Assembly: GCF_006489205.2 (NCBI RefSeq)
Contig: NZ_VFYR02000002.1
Span: forward strand, 1 to 64,000
DNA length: 64,000 bases
Origin: Brevibacterium sp. XM4083
GTDB lineage: Bacteria > Actinomycetota > Actinomycetes > Actinomycetales > Brevibacteriaceae
Direction of reading: 5' to 3'
Shown: in pieces, positions 24,685-35,048 of the stretch
How positions within the stretch are numbered: the stretch's first letter is position 1
Layout of the letters: the number at the start of each line of letters is the position of its first letter
The notes under the pieces: model-generated
What the model was told of the DNA's origin: nothing
Database searches by the model: none
Seen by the model: the letters and a program-made list of their open reading frames with translations, nothing else
Made by a program: the position numbers and the translations under genes

Positions 24685-24704
24685 CTGCGCACCGTGGTGC
24701 GCAG
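24685..24704 (-). terminator. Hairpin after icd
   Basis: CTGCGCACC (24685-24693) pairs with GGTGCGCAG (24696-24704), about 27 nt after the icd stop on the minus strand. The loop is tight, so perhaps 7-8 bp form. Confidence 0.45.
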
Positions 24705-24730
24705 GCAGGTGATGGTGCCGGAGCGAGCGC

Positions 24731-27062
<2,332 letters not shown>

Positions 27063-27109
27063 AGCGTCCCGGCGCGCAGACGAGTGATGGACAGCGAGAG
27101 AGGACACGG

Positions 27110-27742
27110 GTGGCGAAGCTCTACTTCCGGTACGGTGCGATGAACTCCGGCAAGTCGACGGCTCTGCTCCAGGCGGCCTTCAACTACGAGGAGCGCGGGC
27201 AGCGCGTGCTGCTCGCGAAGCCCGACATCGACACGAAGGGCGCCGATGAGATCGTCTCCCGCCTCGGCGTCACCCGCACCGTCGACTTCCTCGTCCCCGC
27301 CGGCGCCGACGTCGAGACGATCTACGCCGAGCACGCCGACTACGTCGACCACGATGCGCTCCTGGAATCGATCGACACCCCCAAAGCGCCCGTCGCGTGC
27401 CTGCTCATCGACGAGGCGCAGTTCCTCGAACCCGAGCAGATCGACTCGCTCATGCGCGTCGCCACGGAGCAGGACGTGCCGGTGATGTGCTACGGCATCC
27501 GCACCGACTTCCGCACCCGGGCGTTCCCGGGATCGGCCCGCCTCCTCGAGATCGCCCACACCCTCGAAGAGCTCAAGACGATCTGCCGCTGCGGTCGCAA
27601 GGCGATGTTCAACGGCCGCCTCGTCGACGGGGAGTTCATCTTCGACGGCGATCAGGTCGCCATCGACGGCAACGCCGTGACCTACGAATCGCTGTGTCCG
27701 CGCTGTTACCTCACCTACTCCGGCGGTAGGCTGTTGGCGTAG
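27110..27742 (+). CDS. tdk: Thymidine kinase
   Basis: 210 aa from a GTG start with AGAGAGGA upstream. Type II thymidine kinase: P-loop GAMNSGKST at 9-16, Walker B-like ACLLIDEAQFL, flexible lasso region, and a structural zinc site (CRCGRK and CPRC). Phosphorylates thymidine with ATP for salvage. Followed by a 16-nt repeat array. Confidence 0.96.
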   Translation: MAKLYFRYGAMNSGKSTALLQAAFNYEERGQRVLLAKPDIDTKGADEIVSRLGVTRTVDFLVPAGADVETIYAEHADYVDHDALLESIDTPKAPVACLLIDEAQFLEPEQIDSLMRVATEQDVPVMCYGIRTDFRTRAFPGSARLLEIAHTLEELKTICRCGRKAMFNGRLVDGEFIFDGDQVAIDGNAVTYESLCPRCYLTYSGGRLLA

Positions 27743-27752
27743 AGACCCTCCC

Positions 27753-27800
27753 GCCGCTGTCCGACACAGCCGCTGTCCGATGCAGCCGCTGTCCGCACCG
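27753..27800. repeat. Three tandem 16-nt units after tdk
   Basis: GCCGCTGTCCGACACA and near copies start at 27753, 27769 and 27785. The array begins 10 nt after the tdk stop. Confidence 0.8.
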
Positions 27801-27835
27801 TCTGCCGATCCCGATTCCGACGATGAGGAGCCCTC

Positions 27836-28609
27836 ATGCGCATCGCCCTTCACGCCTTCAATGACAATCCCGGATCTCCCGCGCTCGTCTTCGGCGATGC
27901 GCTGGGCACCCGGACTCCGCTGTGGGCGGCTGTGGCCTCCCGCCTCGTCGACGACCACCAGATCTACCTCTCCGATCTGCCGGGTCACACGTACCCGGTG
28001 TCGCAGGAGGAGCTGAGCCGCGACTTCACGATCTCCGATCTCGCCGCGGGTCTCGTCACCTCGCTCGAGGACAAGGGCGTCGAGTCGTTCACCTACTGCG
28101 GCGCCTCGATCTCCGGCGGCATCGGGCTCACGCTCGCCCTCGAACACGCGCACAAGCTCACCGGGCTCATCGCGTGTGCGACGGCGCCGAAGTTCGGCAC
28201 CGACGTCTCGTGGGCCGAACGCATCACCGAGGTCGAGAACGACGGAACCGCATCCCTGCTGCCCGACACCGCCGACCGCTGGTTCGCCGCCGGCTTCCTC
28301 GAGGAGGACATCGCGACCGGGCCGGCGATCCTCACCGACCTCGCGACCGTCGACGATGCCGCCTACATCGCGTGCTGCCGGGCGCTCGCACTCTACGACC
28401 TCGAGGGCAAGCTCGGCGGGATCACGACGCCCACCCTCTTCATGGCCGGCAGCCAGGACCCCGGCTGCACCCCGGAGGAGATGGGGAAGATGCGCGACGC
28501 CGTCGAGGGGTCGGAGCTCGCCGTCATCCCCGATTCGGCCCATCTCCTCATGGCCGAGCATCCCGAGTTCGTCGCCGACCGCATCCACTCGTTCATCGCC
28601 GGTCTCTGA
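27836..28609 (+). CDS. Alpha/beta hydrolase (PcaD-like)
   Basis: 257 aa. Alpha/beta-hydrolase fold: early DLPGHTYPV segment, nucleophile elbow TYCGASISGGIGL with Ser91, then TLFMAGSQDPGCTPEEM (acid region) and PDSAHLLMAEHPEF with the catalytic His. Order and spacing resemble 3-oxoadipate enol-lactonase-type hydrolases, but no aromatic-degradation genes are near, so the substrate is unknown. The elbow has Ser rather than Gly after the x residue (GASIS). Its stop codon lies in the first unit of a 29-nt duplication. Confidence 0.85.
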   Translation: MRIALHAFNDNPGSPALVFGDALGTRTPLWAAVASRLVDDHQIYLSDLPGHTYPVSQEELSRDFTISDLAAGLVTSLEDKGVESFTYCGASISGGIGLTLALEHAHKLTGLIACATAPKFGTDVSWAERITEVENDGTASLLPDTADRWFAAGFLEEDIATGPAILTDLATVDDAAYIACCRALALYDLEGKLGGITTPTLFMAGSQDPGCTPEEMGKMRDAVEGSELAVIPDSAHLLMAEHPEFVADRIHSFIAGL

Positions 28610-28659
28610 AGGGGCGCCGCCAGCGGCCGCGTCTCTGAAGGGGCGCCGCCAGCGGCCGT
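28602..28659. repeat. 29-bp tandem duplication including the hydrolase stop codon
   Basis: The 29-nt unit at 28602-28630, which contains the stop TGA (28607-28609), recurs at 28631-28659 with only the last base changed. A decayed third copy (CAGCGGCCGTGC motifs at 28650 and about 28688) follows. The remaining gap to 28870 contains a promoter for the DASS gene. Confidence 0.9.
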
Positions 28660-28799
28660 GCTGACGCGGGCGGCGGAGAGGCGCGGGCAGCGGCCGTGCC
28701 GACACCTGCGACTGCGCCGACAGCCCTGACCAGCCCAGACGGCCCCTACTGGGCCGGAGGGATGACCCTGATCGTGCCCGGGCCGTGACCTCGCGGTCG

Positions 28800-28828
28800 A
28801 AGACAACTGTCGTCATTGTCGTTAGGGT
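28800..28828 (+). promoter_or_regulatory. Promoter of the DASS transporter gene
   Basis: AAGACA (28800-28805), 17-nt spacer, TAGGGT (28823-28828). The spacer contains GACAA...TTGTC inverted arms that could be an operator. Confidence 0.45.
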
Positions 28829-28870
28829 GGAGACACAGGCCCAGCCCGCCAGCTCATAGAGGAGCTCACC

Positions 28871-30523
28871 GTGAACGACACCCCGTCGCCGCAGTCGACT
28901 GAGATCGCCGAGCAGTCACCGGGGGAGCGCGCCCCCGGCTTCCCGCTGCGGACGGTGCGGGTGCGGTGGACGGGCTTCCTCCTCGGCCTCATCCTCTGCA
29001 CCCTCGTCTACGCGATCATGCCCGACACCGTCGAGCACAACGCGAAGCTCACCGCCGCCGTCGCCGTCCTCATGGCCGTGTGGTGGATGACCGAGGCCCT
29101 GCCGATCCCCGCGACCTCCCTCGTGCCGCTTGTCGCGTTCCCCGTCTTCGGCGCCGAGGTGGAGATGGCCGATGTCGGCGCCTCCTACGGCAATCCGATC
29201 ATCTTCCTCTTCCTCGGCGGGTTCCTCATCGCCCTGGCGATGCAGCGGTGGAACCTCCACCGGCGCATCGCCCTCTTCACGCTCAGCCTCATGGGCAACA
29301 AGCCGGGGCCGATGATCGCCGGCTTCATGATCGCCACCGGCTTCATGTCGATGTGGGTCTCGAACACGGCGACCGCGGTGATGATGCTGCCGATCGGCAT
29401 CTCCGTGCTCATGATCGTCGCGAAGGTCGTCGGCTCGGCGATGGTGACAGGGACAACGGGCACCGAGGCGGTCCCCGGCGACCGTGGATCCGCTGACGCC
29501 GCCACCGCCTCGGCCGGCGGCAGCACGGACGGCTCCGGGGGAGACGGCGGCACCGGCGAGGTCGGCATCGGCCACGCCGTGAAGTCGAACTTCGGCACCG
29601 CGCTCATGCTCGGCATCGCCTATGCCGCGTCGATCGGCTCGCTCGGCACGATCATCGGCACCCCGCCCAACACGTTCCTCGTCGCCTACCTCAAGGACAA
29701 CCACGACATCTCGATCGGCTTCGGCCAGTGGATGCTCGTCGGCGTGCCCTTGGCTGTCGTCATGATGGCGATCGCATGGTTCCTCCTCGTCAAGGTGCTC
29801 TTCAAGCCCGAGATCGACGAGATCCCCGGTGGCCGCGAACTCATTCGTGAGGAGATGGCCAAGCTCGGGCCGATGTCGACGGGCGAGAAGCTCGTCCTCG
29901 GGATGTTCATCCTCGCCGCGGTCAGCTGGATCTCGATCCCGCTGATCTTCGAGGACCCGCCGATCAGCGACGAGGGCATCGCGATGGTCATCGGCCTCCT
30001 CCTCTTCCTCATCCCCGGCGGCGCCCACCGCGGCGTCCGCCTCCTCGACTGGGAGACCGCGGAGAAGCTGCCGTGGGGCGTCCTCCTCCTCTTCGGCGGC
30101 GGTCTCGCACTCTCCTCGCAGTTCTCGTCCTCGGGACTCACCGAGTGGATCGGCGAGGTCTCGGCCGGTCTCGGCGCGCTGCCGCTCATCCTCATCGTCG
30201 CGATCCTCGCCGCGCTCATCCTCTTCCTCACGGAGCTGACGTCGAACACCGCGACCGCGGCGACCTTCATCCCTGTCGTCGGCGGTGTCGCCCTCGGCCT
30301 CCAGCTCGACCCGCTCATCCTCACGATCCCGGTGGCGCTGGCCGCGACATGCGCGTTCATGCTCCCGGTGGCGACCCCGCCCAACGCCGTCGCCTACGGC
30401 TCGGGCTATGTGACGATCGGGCAGATGGTCAAGGGCGGCATCTGGCTCAACCTCATCGGCATCGTCCTCATCACCGCCACCGTCTACCTGCTTGCCGTCC
30501 CGGTGTTCAACATCATGCTGTGA
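28871..30523 (+). CDS. DASS/SLC13 family anion:Na+ symporter
   Basis: 550 aa from GTG with GAGGAG upstream. Divalent anion:sodium symporter family: two SNT motifs (MWVSNTATAVMMLP and ELTSNTATAATFIP), the substrate/sodium hairpin elements of VcINDY-type carriers, plus IGTPPNTFLVAYL. About 11-12 membrane segments, with a Gly/Ser/Thr-rich cytoplasmic insert around 195-230. Likely imports dicarboxylates such as succinate or malate, or sulfate; sequence alone does not decide. Confidence 0.9.
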   Translation: MNDTPSPQSTEIAEQSPGERAPGFPLRTVRVRWTGFLLGLILCTLVYAIMPDTVEHNAKLTAAVAVLMAVWWMTEALPIPATSLVPLVAFPVFGAEVEMADVGASYGNPIIFLFLGGFLIALAMQRWNLHRRIALFTLSLMGNKPGPMIAGFMIATGFMSMWVSNTATAVMMLPIGISVLMIVAKVVGSAMVTGTTGTEAVPGDRGSADAATASAGGSTDGSGGDGGTGEVGIGHAVKSNFGTALMLGIAYAASIGSLGTIIGTPPNTFLVAYLKDNHDISIGFGQWMLVGVPLAVVMMAIAWFLLVKVLFKPEIDEIPGGRELIREEMAKLGPMSTGEKLVLGMFILAAVSWISIPLIFEDPPISDEGIAMVIGLLLFLIPGGAHRGVRLLDWETAEKLPWGVLLLFGGGLALSSQFSSSGLTEWIGEVSAGLGALPLILIVAILAALILFLTELTSNTATAATFIPVVGGVALGLQLDPLILTIPVALAATCAFMLPVATPPNAVAYGSGYVTIGQMVKGGIWLNLIGIVLITATVYLLAVPVFNIML

Positions 30524-30548
30524 GGACAAGCACCATTGAGGCAGACTG

Positions 30549-31625
30549 GTGCCCATGGCTGAACTATTCACCCCGATGACTCTGCGCGGACTGACCGTCG
30601 ACAACCGGATCTGGCTCGCGCCCATGTGCCAGTACTCGTGCGAGAAAGAGGACGGCATGCCCGGCACATGGCACCTCGTCCACCTCGGCGCGCGGGCGAC
30701 CGGCGGATTCGGTCTCATCCTCACCGAGGCCGCAGCTGTCCTCTCCGAGGGCAGGATCTCCCCGCAGGACGCCGGCATCTGGAGTGACGCGCACGCCGAG
30801 GCGTGGAAGCCCGTCGTCGACTTCGTCCACTCACAGGGCACTCCGATCGGCATGCAGCTTGCGCATGCGGGCCGGAAGGCGAGCACGTACCGCCCCTTCG
30901 ACGGCAACCCGCGCGGCACGGTGCCCGCTGCCGAGGGCGGATGGCAGCCGCTGGGCGCGAGCCCGATCGCCTATCCCGGTTACACCGAGCCGACAGAGAT
31001 GACGGAGGCCGACATCGCCGAGGTGGTCGCCGCCTTCGCGACGGCTGCGCGCCGGGCGATCGACGTCGGCTTCGACCTCGTCGAACTCCACGCCGCCCAC
31101 GGCTACCTGCTCCACTCGTTCCTCTCGCCCCTGTCGAACCAGCGCACCGACGGCTACGGCGGCGACCTCGCCGGTCGCGCCCGGATCCTCTACGAGACCT
31201 ATGACGCCGTGCGCGAGGCCGTGGGGGAGGACGTGCCCGTGTTCGTCCGGCTCTCGGCGAGCGAGTGGGTGGAGAACGGCTTCGACATCGCCGAGGCGGT
31301 CGAGGTCTCCCGTGAGCTCGACGCCCGCGGGGTCGACGTCATCGACGTGTCCTCGGGCGGGAACTTCCCCGTCAAGGTGCCCGTCGGACCCGGCTACCAG
31401 GTGCCGCTGTCAGCGGCGATCCGCGACGCCGGGGCGACGACGGCGACCGTCGGTCTCATCACCGAACCCGAGCAGGCCGAGACGATCCTCGCCTCGGGGC
31501 AGGCTGACGCGATCCTGCTCGCCAGGGTGGCGCTGCGCGAACCGGCGTGGCCGCAGCGGGCGGCCCATGAGCTCGGCGTCGAGCCGGGACCGTATCCAGC
31601 ACAGTACGTGAGGGGAAAATGGTGA
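30549..31625 (+). CDS. NADH:flavin oxidoreductase, old yellow enzyme family (YqjM-like)
   Basis: 358 aa from GTG 30549, chosen for GAGG at 7 nt; ATG 30555 is also possible. FMN-dependent TIM barrel that reduces activated alkenes. YqjM-type features: APMCQYS with the flavin-tuning Cys, HLGARATGG, MQLAHAGRKAS, and ELHAAHGYLLHSFLSPLSNQRTDGYGG. The end overlaps the next gene by 7 nt (ATGGTGA), so the two are coupled. Physiological substrate unknown. Confidence 0.93.
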   Translation: MPMAELFTPMTLRGLTVDNRIWLAPMCQYSCEKEDGMPGTWHLVHLGARATGGFGLILTEAAAVLSEGRISPQDAGIWSDAHAEAWKPVVDFVHSQGTPIGMQLAHAGRKASTYRPFDGNPRGTVPAAEGGWQPLGASPIAYPGYTEPTEMTEADIAEVVAAFATAARRAIDVGFDLVELHAAHGYLLHSFLSPLSNQRTDGYGGDLAGRARILYETYDAVREAVGEDVPVFVRLSASEWVENGFDIAEAVEVSRELDARGVDVIDVSSGGNFPVKVPVGPGYQVPLSAAIRDAGATTATVGLITEPEQAETILASGQADAILLARVALREPAWPQRAAHELGVEPGPYPAQYVRGKW

Positions 31626-32275
31626 ACACGATCGAGACCGAACACGTCGTCATCCGATGGATCTCCGTCTCCGAGATGGAGAACAACGTCTATCTCATCA
31701 CTGCGAAGGAGACCGGGGCACAGGTCCTCATCGACGCCGCCGACGACATCGAGGCGATCGAGAGCCTGCTGGCAGCGGGAGCCGAGGACACGAGCGCCGA
31801 GCCGAGCCTGCAGGCGATCATCACGACGCACCGGCACTGGGACCATATCCGGGCGCTGCCGGAAGCAGCGACGCGGCACCCGGACGCCATGACGATCGCC
31901 GGTGCCGCCGACGCCGAGGCGATCACCGAGGCCGAAGGCGTCGAGATCGCCCACACCGTCGATCATCTCGATGTCGGGGATTTCGGGGGATTCGTCCTTC
32001 AGGCGATCGCGCTGCGCGGGCACACCCCGGGATCGATCGCGCTGCTGCTCCTCGACGGCGGACAGTCGATCCTCTTCTCTGGGGACTCGCTCTTCCCCGG
32101 CGGCCCGGGAAAGACGTGGAGTCCCGAGGACTTCACCTCGCTCATGGACGATCTCGAGGAGAGGGTCTTCGAGCAGCTGCCCGATGACACGCAGGTGCTG
32201 CCCGGCCACGGCGCACCGACGACGCTCGGAGCCGAGCGCGGTCAACTGGGTCAGTGGCGCGAGCGCGGGTGGTGA
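31619..32275 (+). CDS. MBL-fold metallo-hydrolase
   Basis: 218 aa. Metallo-beta-lactamase fold with THRHWDH (metal site, HxHxDH variant with Arg-His spacing), LRGHTPGSIALLL, FSGDSLFPGGPG and the C-terminal LPGHGAPTTLG. This is a glyoxalase II-like hydrolase, possibly thioester- or peroxide-related. Coupled to the old yellow enzyme by a 7-nt overlap, which suggests joint detoxification; the substrate is not known. Confidence 0.88.
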   Translation: MVNTIETEHVVIRWISVSEMENNVYLITAKETGAQVLIDAADDIEAIESLLAAGAEDTSAEPSLQAIITTHRHWDHIRALPEAATRHPDAMTIAGAADAEAITEAEGVEIAHTVDHLDVGDFGGFVLQAIALRGHTPGSIALLLLDGGQSILFSGDSLFPGGPGKTWSPEDFTSLMDDLEERVFEQLPDDTQVLPGHGAPTTLGAERGQLGQWRERGW

Positions 32276-32311
32276 CGGTCTCCGGCAACGGTGCCTGAGG
32301 GCCGATCAACA

Positions 32312-32893
32312 TCACCAGCTGGGGACGGCGGTGAAGCCGATGATCGCCCACCCGATCGCGACGGCGAGGACGATGATGACCTCGACGTTCCAGCGCTCGG
32401 TGATCGTGCGCTCTCCCCGCGGGTTCGACAGCTGCTCGTCGCCGAGCCCGCGGAAGTGATCGAGCACACCGTCGACGGCGGGGTTCGGGTTGTCGACGAG
32501 GCGCCGCGCGCCGGCGGCATCCTTCTCCATCTTCTTCCCGCGACCGGCGAGCGGCCATGAGGAGAATGTCTTCTCACGCGTCTCGACGCCGAGGCCGAAG
32601 TGCGTGTCGAAGCCGTCGACGAGATTCCACGGCACCGTCACGGTCTTGAGCGGGTTGACGAGCACGATGTCCCGGGGCCGCAGCTCGACCCGGGGGAACC
32701 GGTAGAGCATCCACGCGCCGATGAAGAGGAGCACGGGAATCCCTGCGATCGCCAAGCCACGCAGAGTAAAGTCACCGACGACGATCGAGCCGACGCCGAT
32801 GACGGCGATGATCGCGATGAGACCGAAGAGCACCGTCGATCCCGTGGTTCTCACAATTCGGGTCTCACCGGGTGTCATCTCACTGTCAGCCAT
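32312..32893 (-). CDS. PH-domain membrane protein
   Basis: 193 aa. Two adjacent N-terminal membrane helices (about 20-38 and 45-65), a bacterial PH-like domain (FPRVELRPRDIVLVNPLKTVTVPWNLVDGFDTHFGLGVET) and a C-terminal helix (about 170-190). Function of such PH-domain proteins is unknown. The gene appears leaderless and is divergent from the peptide-transporter operon. Confidence 0.8.
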   Translation of the reverse strand: MADSEMTPGETRIVRTTGSTVLFGLIAIIAVIGVGSIVVGDFTLRGLAIAGIPVLLFIGAWMLYRFPRVELRPRDIVLVNPLKTVTVPWNLVDGFDTHFGLGVETREKTFSSWPLAGRGKKMEKDAAGARRLVDNPNPAVDGVLDHFRGLGDEQLSNPRGERTITERWNVEVIIVLAVAIGWAIIGFTAVPSW

Positions 32894-32905
32894 CTGAACA
32901 TCCTA
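32894..32905 (-). promoter_or_regulatory. Leaderless-type -10 of the PH-domain gene
   Basis: On the minus strand TAGGAT (32905-32900) is followed by 6 nt and the ATG ending at 32893. Confidence 0.5.
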
Positions 32906-33023
32906 TCCATTGAGACTTTCAATTCGATGGATGTGAGCTGTGTCTCGAAACGGTAACGATTACTCAAACTGCTCAGAATGTGGACTCAGTCACAGAGACC
33001 AGTGAATTAACTTTGAGGCAATC

Positions 33024-33099
33024 CATGTGAAAACATGAACGCGGTCACACTCCCGATGGCGGGAGGAGTGGTCGGAACGCATCCCGAAACCGGGATGCG
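33024..33099. promoter_or_regulatory. Inverted repeats upstream of the peptide-transporter operon
   Basis: CATGT-GAAA-ACATG (33024-33037) and CGCATCCCG-AAAC-CGGGATGCG (33078-33099) lie between the PH-domain gene and the binding-protein gene. The second, a 9-bp stem 42 nt before the start, could be an mRNA stabiliser or an operator. A further short palindrome (GTAACGATTAC) is near 32953. No confident -10/-35 pair was found. Confidence 0.4.
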
Positions 33100-33140
33100 G
33101 GCACGATGGGCGCGAGCCCAGAGAACAACAAGGAGAGAAC

Positions 33141-34946
33141 GTGAACAAGCGCTTCCTCGCAGCCGGAGCCTCAGTTGCCGCAGCAGCAATGGTGCTTTCT
33201 GCCTGCACCCCTCCCGGTGGCGGTAACGACGACCAGGCCTCGGACAACTCGATTCTCAACATCGGCTGGAACGAGTCGTTCCGGTCGATGAACACTCTGA
33301 CGGCCAACGGCAATGCCACCTCGAACGCCATTCTCACCTACATGATGAATGACAACTTCGGGTACTACGATGACAAGCTCGAGGTCCAGGACGGCGCCCT
33401 CGGTTCGGTCGAGAAGGTCTCCGACGATCCGCTCAAGGTCAAGTACACCTTCAACGACACTGCCAAGTGGTCCGACGGCACGCCCGTCGACGCCGCGGAC
33501 CTCGCTCTGACCTGGGCGGGCACCTCGGCGAACTTCAACACCGTCGAGTCGAACAACAACGACGACGGCACCGTCAAGGAGAACGACGCGAGCACCGTCT
33601 ACTTCGATTCCGCGACAGCGGGCTCCGCGCTCATCAAGGACTTCCCAGAAGTCTCCGAAGACGGAAAGGAGATCACGTTCACGTACTCGAAGCCCTACGC
33701 GGACTGGGCAACGGAGTTCGGCACCGGCGCCGACGGGGTCGGCGTGCCCGCGCACATCGTGGCGAAGAAGGCGCTCGGCACCGAGGACGCAGCTGCAGGC
33801 AAGCAGGAGATCCTCGATGCGATCAAGAACAAGGACACGGAGAAGCTCTCGAAGATCTCGAACTTCTGGAACACCGGGTTCGACTTCACCTCGATGCCCG
33901 ACGACGAGGACCTGCTCGTCCACAACGGTCCGTACAAGATCACGGACTTCCAGGAGGGGCAGTACATCACTCTCCAGCGCGACGAGAACTATTCGGGTCC
34001 GGTCGAACCGAAGGTCGACACCATCACCGTGCGCTACAACGGTGATCCGATGGCCATGGTCCAGGCAATCGAGAACGGCGAGGTCGACATGACCCAGCCC
34101 CAGGCGACCGCTGATGTCCTCGACGCAGCCGAAGGTATTGACGGCGTGACTGTCGATGCTGCCGACGGTGCGACCTATGAGCACGTCGACTTCACCTTCG
34201 ACAACGGCGGTCCGTTTGACCCCGCAGCCAACGGCGGCGACGAAGAGAAGGCGAAGAAGGTTCGCCAGGCGTTCCTCCACACTGTGCCGCGTGCTGACAT
34301 CGTCGAAAAGATCATCAAGCCGCTTAATCCAGAAGCGGTCACCCGCGACTCGTACTCGCAGGTGCCAGGCGCTCCGATGTACGACGGCATCGTCGCCGAG
34401 AACGGTATAGACGCCTACAGCCAGGTCAACCTCGACGAGGCGAAGAAGCTCCTCGAAGAGGCCGGCGTTTCCAATCCGACTGTGCGCATCATGTACGACA
34501 ATACGAACGCTCGACGTCAGCAGGAGTTCCAACTCATCAAGGAATCGGCCGAGCAGGCCGGCTTCAAGATCGAAGATGTCGGCGACGTCAACTGGGGCAC
34601 CCGTCTCGGTGATAAGTCCTACGATGTCGCCCTCTTCGGATGGCAGTCGGAGGGCACCGGCGTGACTGAGAACGATGCGAACTTCCGCACTGGGGCTCAG
34701 AACAACTACGGCGGCTACTCGAATCCGAAGATGGACGAGATCCTCGATAAGCTTCTCGTGTCGAAGGAAGACGAACAGCAGCAGCTGCTCACGGACATGG
34801 AGAAGCAGCTCACCGAGGACGCGTTCGGTGCGCCGATCTTCCAGTTCCCCGAGCTGACGATCTACAACGACAAGGTGAAGAACGTGAAGTCGACGTCGGT
34901 GTCGCCGACGATGTTCTGGAACTACTGGGAGTGGGAGAAGAACTGA
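33141..34946 (+). CDS. Peptide ABC transporter substrate-binding lipoprotein (family 5)
   Basis: 601 aa from GTG with AAGGAGAG upstream. Lipoprotein signal with lipobox LSAC at about 17-20. Family 5 (OppA/DppA-like) solute-binding protein: NIGWNESFRSMNTLTANGN near the N-terminus, VKYTFNDTAKWSDGTPVDAADL, and FGWQSEGTGVTENDANFRTGAQNNYGGYSNPKMDEIL near the C-terminus. Captures oligopeptides for the permease pair encoded next. First gene of a four-gene operon; codon use here is slightly less GC-biased than downstream. Confidence 0.95.
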   Translation: MNKRFLAAGASVAAAAMVLSACTPPGGGNDDQASDNSILNIGWNESFRSMNTLTANGNATSNAILTYMMNDNFGYYDDKLEVQDGALGSVEKVSDDPLKVKYTFNDTAKWSDGTPVDAADLALTWAGTSANFNTVESNNNDDGTVKENDASTVYFDSATAGSALIKDFPEVSEDGKEITFTYSKPYADWATEFGTGADGVGVPAHIVAKKALGTEDAAAGKQEILDAIKNKDTEKLSKISNFWNTGFDFTSMPDDEDLLVHNGPYKITDFQEGQYITLQRDENYSGPVEPKVDTITVRYNGDPMAMVQAIENGEVDMTQPQATADVLDAAEGIDGVTVDAADGATYEHVDFTFDNGGPFDPAANGGDEEKAKKVRQAFLHTVPRADIVEKIIKPLNPEAVTRDSYSQVPGAPMYDGIVAENGIDAYSQVNLDEAKKLLEEAGVSNPTVRIMYDNTNARRQQEFQLIKESAEQAGFKIEDVGDVNWGTRLGDKSYDVALFGWQSEGTGVTENDANFRTGAQNNYGGYSNPKMDEILDKLLVSKEDEQQQLLTDMEKQLTEDAFGAPIFQFPELTIYNDKVKNVKSTSVSPTMFWNYWEWEKN

Positions 34947-34985
34947 TTCGCTTCTGATGCGAACGGCTTTTCACCATCTCAGCTG

Positions 34986-35015
34986 CTGTGGGGGTCACAA
35001 CAGTGATCCCCACAG
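34986..35015 (+). terminator. Intra-operon hairpin between binding protein and permease
   Basis: CTGTGGGGGTCAC (34986-34998) pairs with GTGATCCCCACAG (35003-35015), one G-U pair, 4-nt loop. It lies 39 nt after the binding-protein stop. Typical of partial termination or 3' protection giving excess binding protein over permease. Confidence 0.6.
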
Positions 35016-35048
35016 TGGCGTGCTCGCACAGACTGAATCGGACACACC

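Noticed and set aside
28916..30919. 667-codon minus-strand frame over the DASS transporter
   Set aside because: Highly charged, no domain, complementary to a membrane protein with two SNT motifs.
32900..33140. GlxR/CRP site upstream of the peptide transporter
   Set aside because: No TGTGA-N6-TCACA match; only short palindromes of other sequence.
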